A program made the translations under genes and the position numbers. DNA of 64,000 nucleotides from SCBR16-9 sp964537975 (GTDB taxonomy: Bacteria > Hydrogenedentota > Hydrogenedentia > Hydrogenedentales > SCBR16-9), in assembly GCA_964537975.1 (NCBI GenBank), contig CAZIDP010000003.1, forward strand, positions 110,315 through 174,314, in the 5' to 3' direction. This document shows, one piece after another, positions 25,181-33,846 of the stretch; positions within the stretch are counted from its first letter, which is position 1, and each line of letters opens with the position of its first letter. Under the pieces are notes generated by a model. The model saw only the letters and a program-made list of their open reading frames with translations. It was not told where the DNA came from and ran no database searches.

Positions 25181-26455
25181 CTAATATCCTATCGCTGCAA
25201 TTTCATTGAACATAATGTCCGCCTGAGAATGTATTTTTTCTGGAATTAATTTGATGTGTAAAATTCTTGCATTCAACAGTGCATCGTTGTCAGGCATCTG
25301 AACATCAATTTCACGACGTGATGTATTCTGAAAAATCTCCTTTGATAAATACTTTTTAAATACAGGTTCCATCCGATCATCAGCTACATACACATGGTAG
25401 CCACCATCAATCGTTCCTGATTCGCTGTCGCTCCATCGAAGCCGTATTGCTTTAATCCGGTGGTTTTGGGTGTCAACTACAAAAACCTGGTCAGCTTGTA
25501 CAATCACACTGTTAAGTGGTACTAATGATGCTTTAAATGAAGCTTCGGAAGCAGCATCTGGGAGCAAATTTTTGGCCCACAGACCGATTGTTTCACTGTT
25601 TTCGACATTATCACGCTCAAATGGTGTATTTAAAGATAGTTTTGCACGATCACCTGCTCTTAACACAGCAAAAGTAACATCATTTTCAACCTGCACTTCA
25701 CCATGTTCAACGGTAACCATGGTTTCATCATTTCCAACTGCTACTTCAAAGCGGGTACCAAAAACCATGATTCGTCCGGTTGGTGTATAAACTTGAAAAT
25801 AGCGGTCTTCTGGGCTTACGTCCAACCAAACCCTGCCCGACTCCACTGTTATTTGGCGGGAATCTTCAATTTTTATGCGTGTAGACACGTCCAATGAAAT
25901 ATTGGTTGGTCCCACAAGAGCGATTATCAATCCTGATTCTGTACCTGTTTCAAAACGGTCTGCCTCGTTGACCCATTGCTCCAAACGTGCTGTACGCCTG
26001 ACTGAGTCAATGTCGCGACTCCACACTACATCACCATGTGTTTGCAACACCATACCAACAACACGATTTGATATAAAATCATCATTTGGCCATGCGTAAT
26101 ATAATGCCAGCCCAAAAATTAGCAGCAGCACTGGAACAAATACTGGTAACAACTGAAAAAATCGTTGAGATATCCTGTGAGGATTTTTAGTGCGCCAGGT
26201 AGTTTCATTTGCCAAAGACTGTGTCATATCCATATCAGGTAAATGACCCAACACTTGTGGTGTAAAATCCCTGTGTAACCGTTTGTCTTGCAATGCTTCA
26301 AACAACAATACTGCCGTCTTCTTTTGCTGTTGGAGCAGCGTTTCGCATACCCTGCATTCCGCAAGATGTTGTTCTAAAATCAGCTTTTCAGTATTGCCCA
26401 GCTCATTGTCGAGATATGACTGTAACCAATTTTCTATTTGTCTGCACGATGCCAT
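25181..26455 (-). CDS. FecR-like anti-sigma factor with zinc finger
   Basis: A 424-residue membrane regulator. Residues 1-40 form an anti-sigma zinc finger (His30, Cys34, Cys37 in HLAECRVC), then a transmembrane segment at about 100-122, then a periplasmic FecR domain (about 130-260, with TESGLIIALVGPTNISLD and VFGTRFEVAVG). The last 120 residues resemble an F5/8 type C (discoidin/CBM32) beta-sandwich: IKAIRLRWSDSE, then YHVYVADD, ending ARILHIKLIPEKI and FNEIAAIGY. That would make it a sensor of an extracytoplasmic ligand, perhaps a glycan. It overlaps the upstream sigma gene by 22 bases, so the pair is co-expressed and it likely holds that sigma factor inactive. Confidence 0.82.
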   Translation of the reverse strand: MASCRQIENWLQSYLDNELGNTEKLILEQHLAECRVCETLLQQQKKTAVLLFEALQDKRLHRDFTPQVLGHLPDMDMTQSLANETTWRTKNPHRISQRFFQLLPVFVPVLLLIFGLALYYAWPNDDFISNRVVGMVLQTHGDVVWSRDIDSVRRTARLEQWVNEADRFETGTESGLIIALVGPTNISLDVSTRIKIEDSRQITVESGRVWLDVSPEDRYFQVYTPTGRIMVFGTRFEVAVGNDETMVTVEHGEVQVENDVTFAVLRAGDRAKLSLNTPFERDNVENSETIGLWAKNLLPDAASEASFKASLVPLNSVIVQADQVFVVDTQNHRIKAIRLRWSDSESGTIDGGYHVYVADDRMEPVFKKYLSKEIFQNTSRREIDVQMPDNDALLNARILHIKLIPEKIHSQADIMFNEIAAIGY

Positions 26456-27030
26456 TGGGCATCTCCCTCACTTTCGTCTAAATCCGCCAACATAGTGCGT
26501 AATTGTCGAGAAGCTCGATGAAGAACCCCACGGACTTCGTCAACGGATTCTCCGGTAAATTGGCTGATTTCTTCGTAACTCAATTCCTGCATATACCGTA
26601 GAATCACCGGTAGACGATACCGCTCGGGTAGCGCATCAATGGCGAGCTGTACCTGTTCGTACCTCTCCTTGCTTTCAAGTTGTTTCTTTGGGCCTTGACG
26701 AACATCTTCTATTGATATCTTGATACGATGTGGTAATGGCGTTTCTGAACGCATTCTCGGTCCGTTTCGACGTAGCCAATTTGCTGCATTACGTGTCGTC
26801 ACTTCTTTCAGCCAGGCTCCAAAACGATCTGGTTCTTTGAGTCTGGGCATACTACGATATGCTGCCCAGAATGCATCCTGAACTACGTCTTCAGCACCAC
26901 CAAATCGGCCAGTATAGTAATAGGCCGTGGCATATACCGCTGACTGGTAACGTCTGACGAGGATACCAAATGCTTCCGTATCACCTTCAAGGCACCGAAT
27001 CACCAACTCTTTGTCTGTTTCGTGGTGCAT
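26434..27030 (-). CDS. ECF RNA polymerase sigma factor
   Basis: A 198-residue extracytoplasmic-function sigma factor. Region 2 is LVRRYQSAVYATAYYYTG and GGAEDVVQDAFWAAYRSM; region 4 is ALPERYRLPVILRYMQELSYEEISQFTGESVDEV with its helix-turn-helix. The GGAAGGAA ribosome-binding site fits the ATG at 27030. Paired with the overlapping anti-sigma gene. Its regulon is unknown; manA and other genes upstream on the same strand are candidates, though none has an obvious ECF promoter. Confidence 0.94.
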   Translation of the reverse strand: MHHETDKELVIRCLEGDTEAFGILVRRYQSAVYATAYYYTGRFGGAEDVVQDAFWAAYRSMPRLKEPDRFGAWLKEVTTRNAANWLRRNGPRMRSETPLPHRIKISIEDVRQGPKKQLESKERYEQVQLAIDALPERYRLPVILRYMQELSYEEISQFTGESVDEVRGVLHRASRQLRTMLADLDESEGDAQWHRADK

Positions 27031-27163
27031 GGCGTTCCTTCCCCAGATTACGCCAAAAAATTTCGGTGATTTAAATTATGATTCAATTTTAATTCGTACC
27101 TGAGTATTACTTCTGCACTCGCTTGAAGATATAGTGGTATGAAAAAGAATTAAATGCATGAAG

Positions 27164-27180
27164 TGCTCCATTATGGAGCA
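27164..27180 (-). terminator. hairpin downstream of manA
   Basis: TGCTCC pairs with GGAGCA over a five-base loop, 28 bases after the manA stop. On the minus strand it is followed by CTTCATGCATTTAATTCTTTTT, which is a loose T-rich tail. It may terminate manA transcripts before the sigma gene. Confidence 0.35.
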
Positions 27181-27207
27181 GAGCTGGGCTTGAATTCTAT
27201 ATCAGCT

Positions 27208-28302
27208 TTACTTGCCAAACCAATCATTGGATGCTGTGGTAACACCACCCAATGCAAGAATTTGTTCTTTTGTATGCCCCGCGCCAATTAACGGCATAAA
27301 AATATCAGTCTTCAAATCAGGTATGTAAAAATCCAGGAACGATCCTTGTCCTGAGGCTGAATACCGAGATGCTCTTCCAGGAATCAACATAGCTTCACCA
27401 GATTTCATTTGAACAACATTTGTAGTCAGGTTCACAGCAAATAAACCATCAATACCTAATAAGATGTGAAACGATTCTCCCCTTGTAGTACGCGAATATG
27501 TACCATCGCCACTAACAAGTTCTGAGGCAAAATAGCGGCATGCGGCTTCTACAGAAACAGTAAACCCTTCATTATCATAAGAGAGTGGCAAATTGGGACC
27601 GCTGTGTGGTGTATCAAAACTGGTAACCTGCATTGCTTTGTCCAGATGTAACTCTCTCCTCTTTCCTGATGTGTCACATCTGTCCCAATCATATATACGG
27701 TAGGTAAGGTCACTGTTTTGTTGAATTTCAGCGATGATAAACCCTTTTCCGAGTGCATGTACGGTTCCAGCCGGTACAAAAACTGCTGTATGTTCTGGCG
27801 CTTTAAATCGGTTCATTATTGCATCGACCTGATTATGGTTTATTGCCGATGCAAAGGATTTCAGAGTCGTTGAAGGTTTCAGACCACATATAAGGGTGCT
27901 TTCTGCGTCGGACTGCAATACATGCCACATTTCAGTTTTTCCAACATCGGGCTCTCCAAGGCGCAATGCCGCTTCGTCATCAGGATGCACTTGAATAGAA
28001 AGGTCTTCTCTGGCGTCCAGCAACTTCAGTAAGAGAGGAAACCTGCCATGATGGGTCAGTTTTGCACGATCTCCAAGAATGGAAAGCATTTCCGGCCCTT
28101 CCAATAATTTCCGGAGTGTTTTTCCAGCATGTTTCCCATTAACAACTATGCTTTCACATTGCGGGTGATCGGCTAGCAGCCAAGCTTCTCCAATTAATTC
28201 GGAGGCAGGAAGCTTTTTGCCATATATTTCTTCAAGTTTTCTACCGCCCCATATTCTTGGAAAGTACTTTTCTTCAAATTGTAATATTTCAATTTCATGC
28301 AT
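27208..28302 (-). CDS. manA: mannose-6-phosphate isomerase, class I
   Basis: A 364-residue zinc enzyme interconverting mannose 6-phosphate and fructose 6-phosphate, of the short Bacillus-like type. Metal ligands are visible: Gln104 and His106 in IQVHPDDE, Glu124 in KTEMW, and His182 in GTVHALG. FPLLLKLLDAREDLSIQVHP is the family signature. Three bases separate it from the upstream metallo-hydrolase gene. It could serve catabolism of mannose or supply of GDP-mannose for the cell envelope. Confidence 0.95.
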   Translation of the reverse strand: MHEIEILQFEEKYFPRIWGGRKLEEIYGKKLPASELIGEAWLLADHPQCESIVVNGKHAGKTLRKLLEGPEMLSILGDRAKLTHHGRFPLLLKLLDAREDLSIQVHPDDEAALRLGEPDVGKTEMWHVLQSDAESTLICGLKPSTTLKSFASAINHNQVDAIMNRFKAPEHTAVFVPAGTVHALGKGFIIAEIQQNSDLTYRIYDWDRCDTSGKRRELHLDKAMQVTSFDTPHSGPNLPLSYDNEGFTVSVEAACRYFASELVSGDGTYSRTTRGESFHILLGIDGLFAVNLTTNVVQMKSGEAMLIPGRASRYSASGQGSFLDFYIPDLKTDIFMPLIGAGHTKEQILALGGVTTASNDWFGK

Positions 28303-28305
28303 TTT

Positions 28306-29313
28306 TTAATCCCCTGCCAAAGTGTAGTATTGAATATTGTCAATTTTGTTCATGGATAAGTTACCTGTACTTACAAGCAAATCCAGATGGCCGAGGCAAA
28401 CAGACAACCCCAAGTATAGATTGGCAATGTCCAATCGAGGAAATAAATGATTGCATAATTGAAAAGGAGTAATGTTGTCCTGTGTCTTCATCAAGTTTAC
28501 TATTCGTTGATTCCGTTGTTCTTGTTTATTGAGAATCCCACCAATAACGTTGTCTGGTGAACAAAAAACCGGGCCATGGCCTGGAAAACAGCGTGTTAAA
28601 CCCAACTTTGTAGATTTTTCTAATGACCTGCGATATTCTACAAGGGCTTTGATTGGTTTTTTCCCAGGAAGTGGGCGTCGCATTAAAGGGTTTGGATTTG
28701 TTTCAGACAAAATATGATCGCCCACAAAAGCTTCTTTTATAGAATCATTTGTGGTTTGGAATACAAGCAACGTATCCGTTGCAGAATGCCCTGGTACAAA
28801 GACAGGTAAAAACAATGATGACACACACCCCTCTGAATAAGACTCATCTATGTGAAACGGCTCTGTATAAGATTTAAATTGGTTCCACAGAGTCATGGCT
28901 TGTACCGCCCGGTCATCTGGAACACCGAGACATTTCATCAGATTTATATAGTATGTATGATGTTCCTCATTGTGTGTGTGAGCTTGCAACATATATTGTG
29001 CTATATCTGGGTGTCCAAATATTTTTGCACCAGATTGCTTATGAACCCAGGCAGCCAACCCGCAGTGATCAACATGGTGATGAGTCAAGTGAATTTCTTG
29101 AATCTGGTTTACGTTGCATTCCAGGTTGTCCAATGATTCAGTAAATTCTGCTTGTGCCGACAGAGAATTAATGCCTGTGTCGACTAGAATGAGAGAATCT
29201 TCGTGGCGAATCAGGTAGATATTGACCGGGCCGACAGGAAATGGAGTAGACAAAGCAATCTTGTGAATGATATGGTCGGTCAGCTCAAAGGTCGAAATAT
29301 TACTGTTGCACAT
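28306..29313 (-). CDS. metallo-beta-lactamase-fold hydrolase
   Basis: A 335-residue cytoplasmic hydrolase with a two-metal centre: THHHVDH supplies the HxHxDH motif, with further ligands in FVPGHS, FVGDH and FPGHGPV. A C-terminal helical segment of about 80 residues (from NKQEQRNQRIVNLM) resembles the winged-helix tail of LACTB2-like proteins. The physiological substrate cannot be assigned. It sits three bases upstream of manA and is probably co-transcribed with it. Confidence 0.85.
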   Translation of the reverse strand: MCNSNISTFELTDHIIHKIALSTPFPVGPVNIYLIRHEDSLILVDTGINSLSAQAEFTESLDNLECNVNQIQEIHLTHHHVDHCGLAAWVHKQSGAKIFGHPDIAQYMLQAHTHNEEHHTYYINLMKCLGVPDDRAVQAMTLWNQFKSYTEPFHIDESYSEGCVSSLFLPVFVPGHSATDTLLVFQTTNDSIKEAFVGDHILSETNPNPLMRRPLPGKKPIKALVEYRRSLEKSTKLGLTRCFPGHGPVFCSPDNVIGGILNKQEQRNQRIVNLMKTQDNITPFQLCNHLFPRLDIANLYLGLSVCLGHLDLLVSTGNLSMNKIDNIQYYTLAGD

Positions 29314-29457
29314 ACAGAACGTCCATTTATTGTTACAGATTTCCTGTAAACAATTTTGATGTGTGTGAAAGCACTTTATAGAAGGTCATTCGGGTGGCTC
29401 ATTTGTTGTACCAGACCCTAGATTGATCATAGCCGGAGCTTCAATTATAACGAGAGC

Positions 29458-30393
29458 TCAGGGAAGCAGGATGGGTGTATGCGAAGCAATTCCTGGTACC
29501 ATAAAATAAGCTTCAATAATTTCCGGTCCAAAAAACAGGAAAATCAATGCACCCAACGCCAAGTATGGACCAAAAGGAATGTAATGCCCCTCAAGCAACA
29601 TTTCTTCATCTGAATCAATTGCTTTTTTGCTAGTACGGTTTGAATTGTCACTCTGTTCATCTTCTGTACCAGCAGCCGACTTTTTTTGAATCATGATCAA
29701 GGCTACACCGATGATGCTACCAACTATAGATGAAATGAACAGAATACCAATTACTCCTATCCAACCAAGAAAGCCACCCAGCATGGCCAACAGCTTTACA
29801 TCCCCCATTCCCATTCCAGGCTTTTTAAGCAGTAGAACAGTTATCCGATCCATAGCATAAATAATACCACCGCCAAGTAAAATTCCAGTTAATGCATTAA
29901 AAGGGTCTGTTACCCGCAGCAGTCCCTCCGGATAAATCATCCCGACAAGAGAAATTCCCAATGAGATTGGAATGCCAGGCAGTGTTATTTCATTGGGAAT
30001 GGTCCAATCAGCCAAATCCTGAAATGTGACAATAACCAATGCTGCACAAAACACCATATAAACCGGCATGGCGAGGCTGATACCAAAGCGGAGATACACG
30101 CACAGAAACAATACACCAGTCAGTGCTTCAACCAGAGGATATTGCCAACTGATAGGCAGGCTGCAATGGCGGCATTTTGCTCCCAGCACCAGCCAACTAA
30201 CCAAAGGAATATTATCATACCAGGCAATCGGGTTTTTGCATCTGGGACAGCGTGACCGAGGTTTTACCACCGATTCTCCTGCTGGCCAACGCGACGCGCA
30301 TACATTACAAAAACTCCCGACCAGGCATCCCAACACGAAACTGACCACCATGAAAAACGTATGAAGTGGAGCGAGAGCATCAGGTACTATCAT
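29458..30393 (-). CDS. prepilin peptidase / N-methyltransferase
   Basis: A 311-residue inner-membrane aspartic protease that trims and methylates type IV pilin and type II secretion pseudopilins. The cytoplasmic zinc motif is RCPRCKNPIAWYDNIP with CRHC, and the catalytic Asp residues lie in FQDLADWTIPNEI and GMGDVKLLAMLG. About eight transmembrane helices. An unusual charged insertion, SAAGTEDEQSDNSNRTSKKA, sits between late helices. ATG 30393 is chosen; a TTG-type or ATG start at 30444 would add a non-conserved stretch. No pilin genes are nearby. Confidence 0.93.
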   Translation of the reverse strand: MIVPDALAPLHTFFMVVSFVLGCLVGSFCNVCASRWPAGESVVKPRSRCPRCKNPIAWYDNIPLVSWLVLGAKCRHCSLPISWQYPLVEALTGVLFLCVYLRFGISLAMPVYMVFCAALVIVTFQDLADWTIPNEITLPGIPISLGISLVGMIYPEGLLRVTDPFNALTGILLGGGIIYAMDRITVLLLKKPGMGMGDVKLLAMLGGFLGWIGVIGILFISSIVGSIIGVALIMIQKKSAAGTEDEQSDNSNRTSKKAIDSDEEMLLEGHYIPFGPYLALGALIFLFFGPEIIEAYFMVPGIASHTPILLP

Positions 30394-30477
30394 GTTGACA
30401 TATTTCCTGCTTTGAGATGGAAGAAAAATGTTGAACGGTATCAATACGCATGGTGTTCACAAGGTTGCTTGGCTTCA

Positions 30478-31629
30478 TTAACGTGTTAATCGTGCTTCCA
30501 GATCATCTACTGAATCTTCCAACTGATATAGTGGTGAAGAATAAATATCTTGCCATCCATGTTCACGGGCATACTCGTACAACAAATCGAAAAATTTATG
30601 ACCTGTTTCAGGAAATGGCGCTGAACCATTTAATGCGCGGTCAGTATTACACCGGTCGAATATCGGCTCATCGCTTAAATAAGGTCGATAATGAAGTAAA
30701 GAAACATTTCCAAGGCGTTCAACAATCGTGCTGTCTCTTCCCAATTCTTCGACAGATTCCAGTACAATCCCATGTGGATTTAATCGTGTATTGGCCCACT
30801 CTATCAACATTTCATGGGTTACTGGGTTGGGATGGGTTAAATGGTATACATTGTTGCTGGCTCCCTCCCGCTCCATTATTTTCATGAATGCGTTTGCAGT
30901 CCAGTCTACTGGAACAATGTTCTTGGTGCAATTGGGTGGAAACACTACTCTCAGGATTCCATTGCATGGGATTCGCCCGGTACGTGCAGCTTCCATCACT
31001 TTTAAGAATCCATAAAAATTCAGGAATTGTGCGATACGTCCCCCACTGCTTGCACCTACTATAATTGAAGGGCGAAATATGGCTCCACGACATTTACCGG
31101 TTGCAAATGCCTGTTGAACGATTTTTTCGCTTTCAAATTTGCTGCGCTCGTAGGCGTTTTTAAAATCTTGATTGTGTTCAAGTTCATTCTCGTAACAAAC
31201 ATCTTGACGGGAGCCAGCTACATAGGCAGTGCTGACATGATACAGCGGCGTCAGTGTGTCTTCAAGAAACCCCAAAACATTCACAGTGCCTTTAACATTG
31301 GTGTTGTGAATTTCTTTTTCCTGGCGGGGGTCAAAACTGACACTGGCAGCACAATGAATAAATGCATCGATATTGTGCCGCAACTCAGCAACTTCACTTT
31401 GTTCTAACCCAAGATGAGGCTTGCTAACATCACCATGATATATTTTTATGGTCTCTGGAGGAACCTTGGTCCCCACAAGGGCTAAAATTTTACGTATACG
31501 CATTTGCGCATCTTCGCGAGAAGCATCTCGCATGATAACGGCAGGTGCATAGCCATGTTCGAGTAATTCACATAGTATCCAACCGCCCAAGATACCCGTG
31601 GCTCCAGTCATCAGCACCCTACGCTGCAT
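30478..31629 (-). CDS. NAD(P)-dependent SDR of the fatty acyl-CoA reductase / thioester reductase type
   Basis: A 383-residue extended short-chain dehydrogenase. TGATGILGG binds NAD(P), and YERSKFESE supplies the Tyr-Lys catalytic pair. The body resembles the NAD-binding-4 (male sterility) family, which includes acyl-CoA reductases and the reductase domains ending carrier-protein pathways. No carrier protein or ligase gene is close by, so its acyl substrate is unknown. Starts with ATG after GGAGG (31635 region, reading minus). It is separated from the prepilin peptidase by 84 bases. Confidence 0.82.
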   Translation of the reverse strand: MQRRVLMTGATGILGGWILCELLEHGYAPAVIMRDASREDAQMRIRKILALVGTKVPPETIKIYHGDVSKPHLGLEQSEVAELRHNIDAFIHCAASVSFDPRQEKEIHNTNVKGTVNVLGFLEDTLTPLYHVSTAYVAGSRQDVCYENELEHNQDFKNAYERSKFESEKIVQQAFATGKCRGAIFRPSIIVGASSGGRIAQFLNFYGFLKVMEAARTGRIPCNGILRVVFPPNCTKNIVPVDWTANAFMKIMEREGASNNVYHLTHPNPVTHEMLIEWANTRLNPHGIVLESVEELGRDSTIVERLGNVSLLHYRPYLSDEPIFDRCNTDRALNGSAPFPETGHKFFDLLYEYAREHGWQDIYSSPLYQLEDSVDDLEARLTR

Positions 31630-32323
31630 ACCATTTCCTCCAGAATTCGATGAGCGCTAAAAAAACGGCGCCAACGTTGATTGATGTATATTGAATGATG
31701 TTGAATAATTAATCTTTTAATACCACTAAATCCGGGTTTGTTGCAAAAATTCCGATGAAAAAACCACCAAGCCCGGTGTTCTCAAGTATAATCAATGATC
31801 ATTGTCAGGGAATTGGCTGAAAACACAAAAAATGAGTTCTTCTACTTTATATTTCAGATGATTAAATCTCTATATAAATTGAAGACTCACAAATTGCCCA
31901 AATAAACTCACCGACAGATTATAAAAGAGTTGGATTCACACTTAAAATATGTGAAGACGATATTCTAGCACTTATACCGGATTGATGCAATAAAAATGAG
32001 GTTTGCTTTCTACCACAAACTTGTTTTTTAAAATCAACGCATTGCATTATTTTATTTTTTCAGATGATGATTGTGCAGAGGAAACCTTACCAGTGCTTTT
32101 TTAGACTAAGGACATTCAAGTTTTATATAATGAGGAACAAAGATTTCTGCGTTGGATTTTTAGTGTATAGTTGAGAAATTTCCTTATTTTTGTCATATAA
32201 TCATATAAAATTTGACATTACTTTATTTTTTAAAACACTCACCATACACGCTGCTTTTTTTATTCTGTTCCTTAGATATAATCCTGGTTTTTTTAAAAAT
32301 TCCAAAACTTGGGGGGTACATTT
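31630..32323. other. divergent AT-rich intergenic region
   Basis: About 690 bases between the divergent SDR gene and trpB2. It has a CCGGG/CCCGG pairing at about 31732-31775 with a wide loop, several poly-T runs and no plausible gene. Promoters for both genes should be here. GGGGGG just before the trpB2 ATG is the ribosome-binding site. Confidence 0.4.
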
Positions 32324-33688
32324 ATGATCGAATATGCTATAAACTTGCCTGGCTCTAAACTTCCTGATGCGTGGTACAATATTGCGGCTGATATGCCTAC
32401 GCCTGTGCCTCCTCCATTGCATCCAGCTACCCACAAACCTTTGGTAGCATCTGATCTTGCCGCGATTTTTCCCGCGATCCTTATTGAACAAGAAATGTCT
32501 ACCGAACGCTGGATATCTATTCCGGGTGAAGTCATGGATGCCTACAAATTATGGCGCCCTACACCATTACGGCGTGCGTACCGACTTGAAAAAGCATTGA
32601 ATACGCCTGCAAAAATTTTCTATAAAAATGAAAGTGTAAGTCCTTCGGGCAGTCACAAGTTAAATACCGCAGTAGCCCAGGCTTATTACAATAAAATTTC
32701 CGGTGTTAACACTTTGACTACAGAAACCGGTGCAGGACAATGGGGTACAGCTTTGAGCATAGCGTGCAGCATGTTTGACATGCATTGCACAGTATATATG
32801 GTAAAGGTCAGTTATGAGCAGAAGCCATATCGTCGTAGTTTGATTCAAACTTTTGGTGCGGAAATCATACCCAGCCCGAGTGATACTACGGATTTTGGAA
32901 GTGCATATCTGAAAGCTCACCCTGATTCTCCTGGAGCATTGGGTATTGCTATCAGTGAGGCAGTGGAAGTTGCGGTTAAAAGTGGCGGCTCTATTCGGTA
33001 CAGCTTGGGCAGTGTTCTGAATCATGTTATGTTGCATCAGTCCATTATTGGAGAAGAAGCAATGCTTCAGATGGACAGTATCGGTGAGTATCCCGATGTT
33101 GTCATTGGATGTTGTGGTGGGGGCTCCAATCTGGCTGGTCTTTCATTTCCATATGCTCGTGAAAAATTTGCCGGGAAGGATGTTCGACTGGTCGCAGTAG
33201 AGCCTTCTGCATGTCCCACACTTACCCGCGGTGTATATGGGTATGATTTTGGTGATACCGGCGAACTTACACCGTTACTTATCCAATATACCCTGGGACA
33301 TTCCTTCATACCACCTTCAATTCATTCTGGTGGATTACGTTACCATGGAGTTGCCTCGCAGGTTGCTCATCTCGTTCATGGTGGATATATGGAAGCTGTG
33401 GGTCTTCAACAAACTTCTATCTTTGAAGCTGGGTTGATGTTTGCCCGGTGCGAGGGCATTGTGCCGGCGCCTGAGTCTTGTCATGCCATACGTTCTGCCA
33501 TTGATGAAGCTGAACTCTGTCGTGAAAGTGGAGAGGCAAAAACCATATTGTTTAATTTGAGTGGTCATGGCCATTTTGATATGTCTTCCTATGACGCATT
33601 TCTCAGTGGTGGTCTGACCGATTACGACCTGGAGGAATCACTGATTCGTGAGGCAACAAAGGACATTCTACCTCATGTATCTCAGTAA
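32324..33688 (+). CDS. trpB2: TrpB2-type tryptophan synthase beta-like protein
   Basis: A 454-residue PLP enzyme of the TrpB2 branch, which joins serine and indole to make tryptophan without a tightly bound TrpA. The PLP lysine is Lys112 in SGSHKLNTAVAQA; TETGAGQWGTALS and the phosphate cup GCCGGGSNLAG follow. Length and the N-terminal extension before WRPTPLRRAYRLEK are typical of TrpB2, not TrpB1. No trpA or other trp gene is nearby. ATG 32324 follows a GGGGGG stretch. Indole salvage is the usual interpretation. Confidence 0.92.
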   Translation: MIEYAINLPGSKLPDAWYNIAADMPTPVPPPLHPATHKPLVASDLAAIFPAILIEQEMSTERWISIPGEVMDAYKLWRPTPLRRAYRLEKALNTPAKIFYKNESVSPSGSHKLNTAVAQAYYNKISGVNTLTTETGAGQWGTALSIACSMFDMHCTVYMVKVSYEQKPYRRSLIQTFGAEIIPSPSDTTDFGSAYLKAHPDSPGALGIAISEAVEVAVKSGGSIRYSLGSVLNHVMLHQSIIGEEAMLQMDSIGEYPDVVIGCCGGGSNLAGLSFPYAREKFAGKDVRLVAVEPSACPTLTRGVYGYDFGDTGELTPLLIQYTLGHSFIPPSIHSGGLRYHGVASQVAHLVHGGYMEAVGLQQTSIFEAGLMFARCEGIVPAPESCHAIRSAIDEAELCRESGEAKTILFNLSGHGHFDMSSYDAFLSGGLTDYDLEESLIREATKDILPHVSQ

Positions 33689-33846
33689 GACGATTGATTC
33701 ACCAGCATATTGAACTGATTTTTTAGAAGTCGTTAATTTTGATTGCAGAATTAATAACTTAAAGTTAAAATGATGGCATATAGAATAAATAGGTTATATT
33801 CAGAATACTCAAGTGTAACCACCGACAAGAGGAGTCATAAATAATC

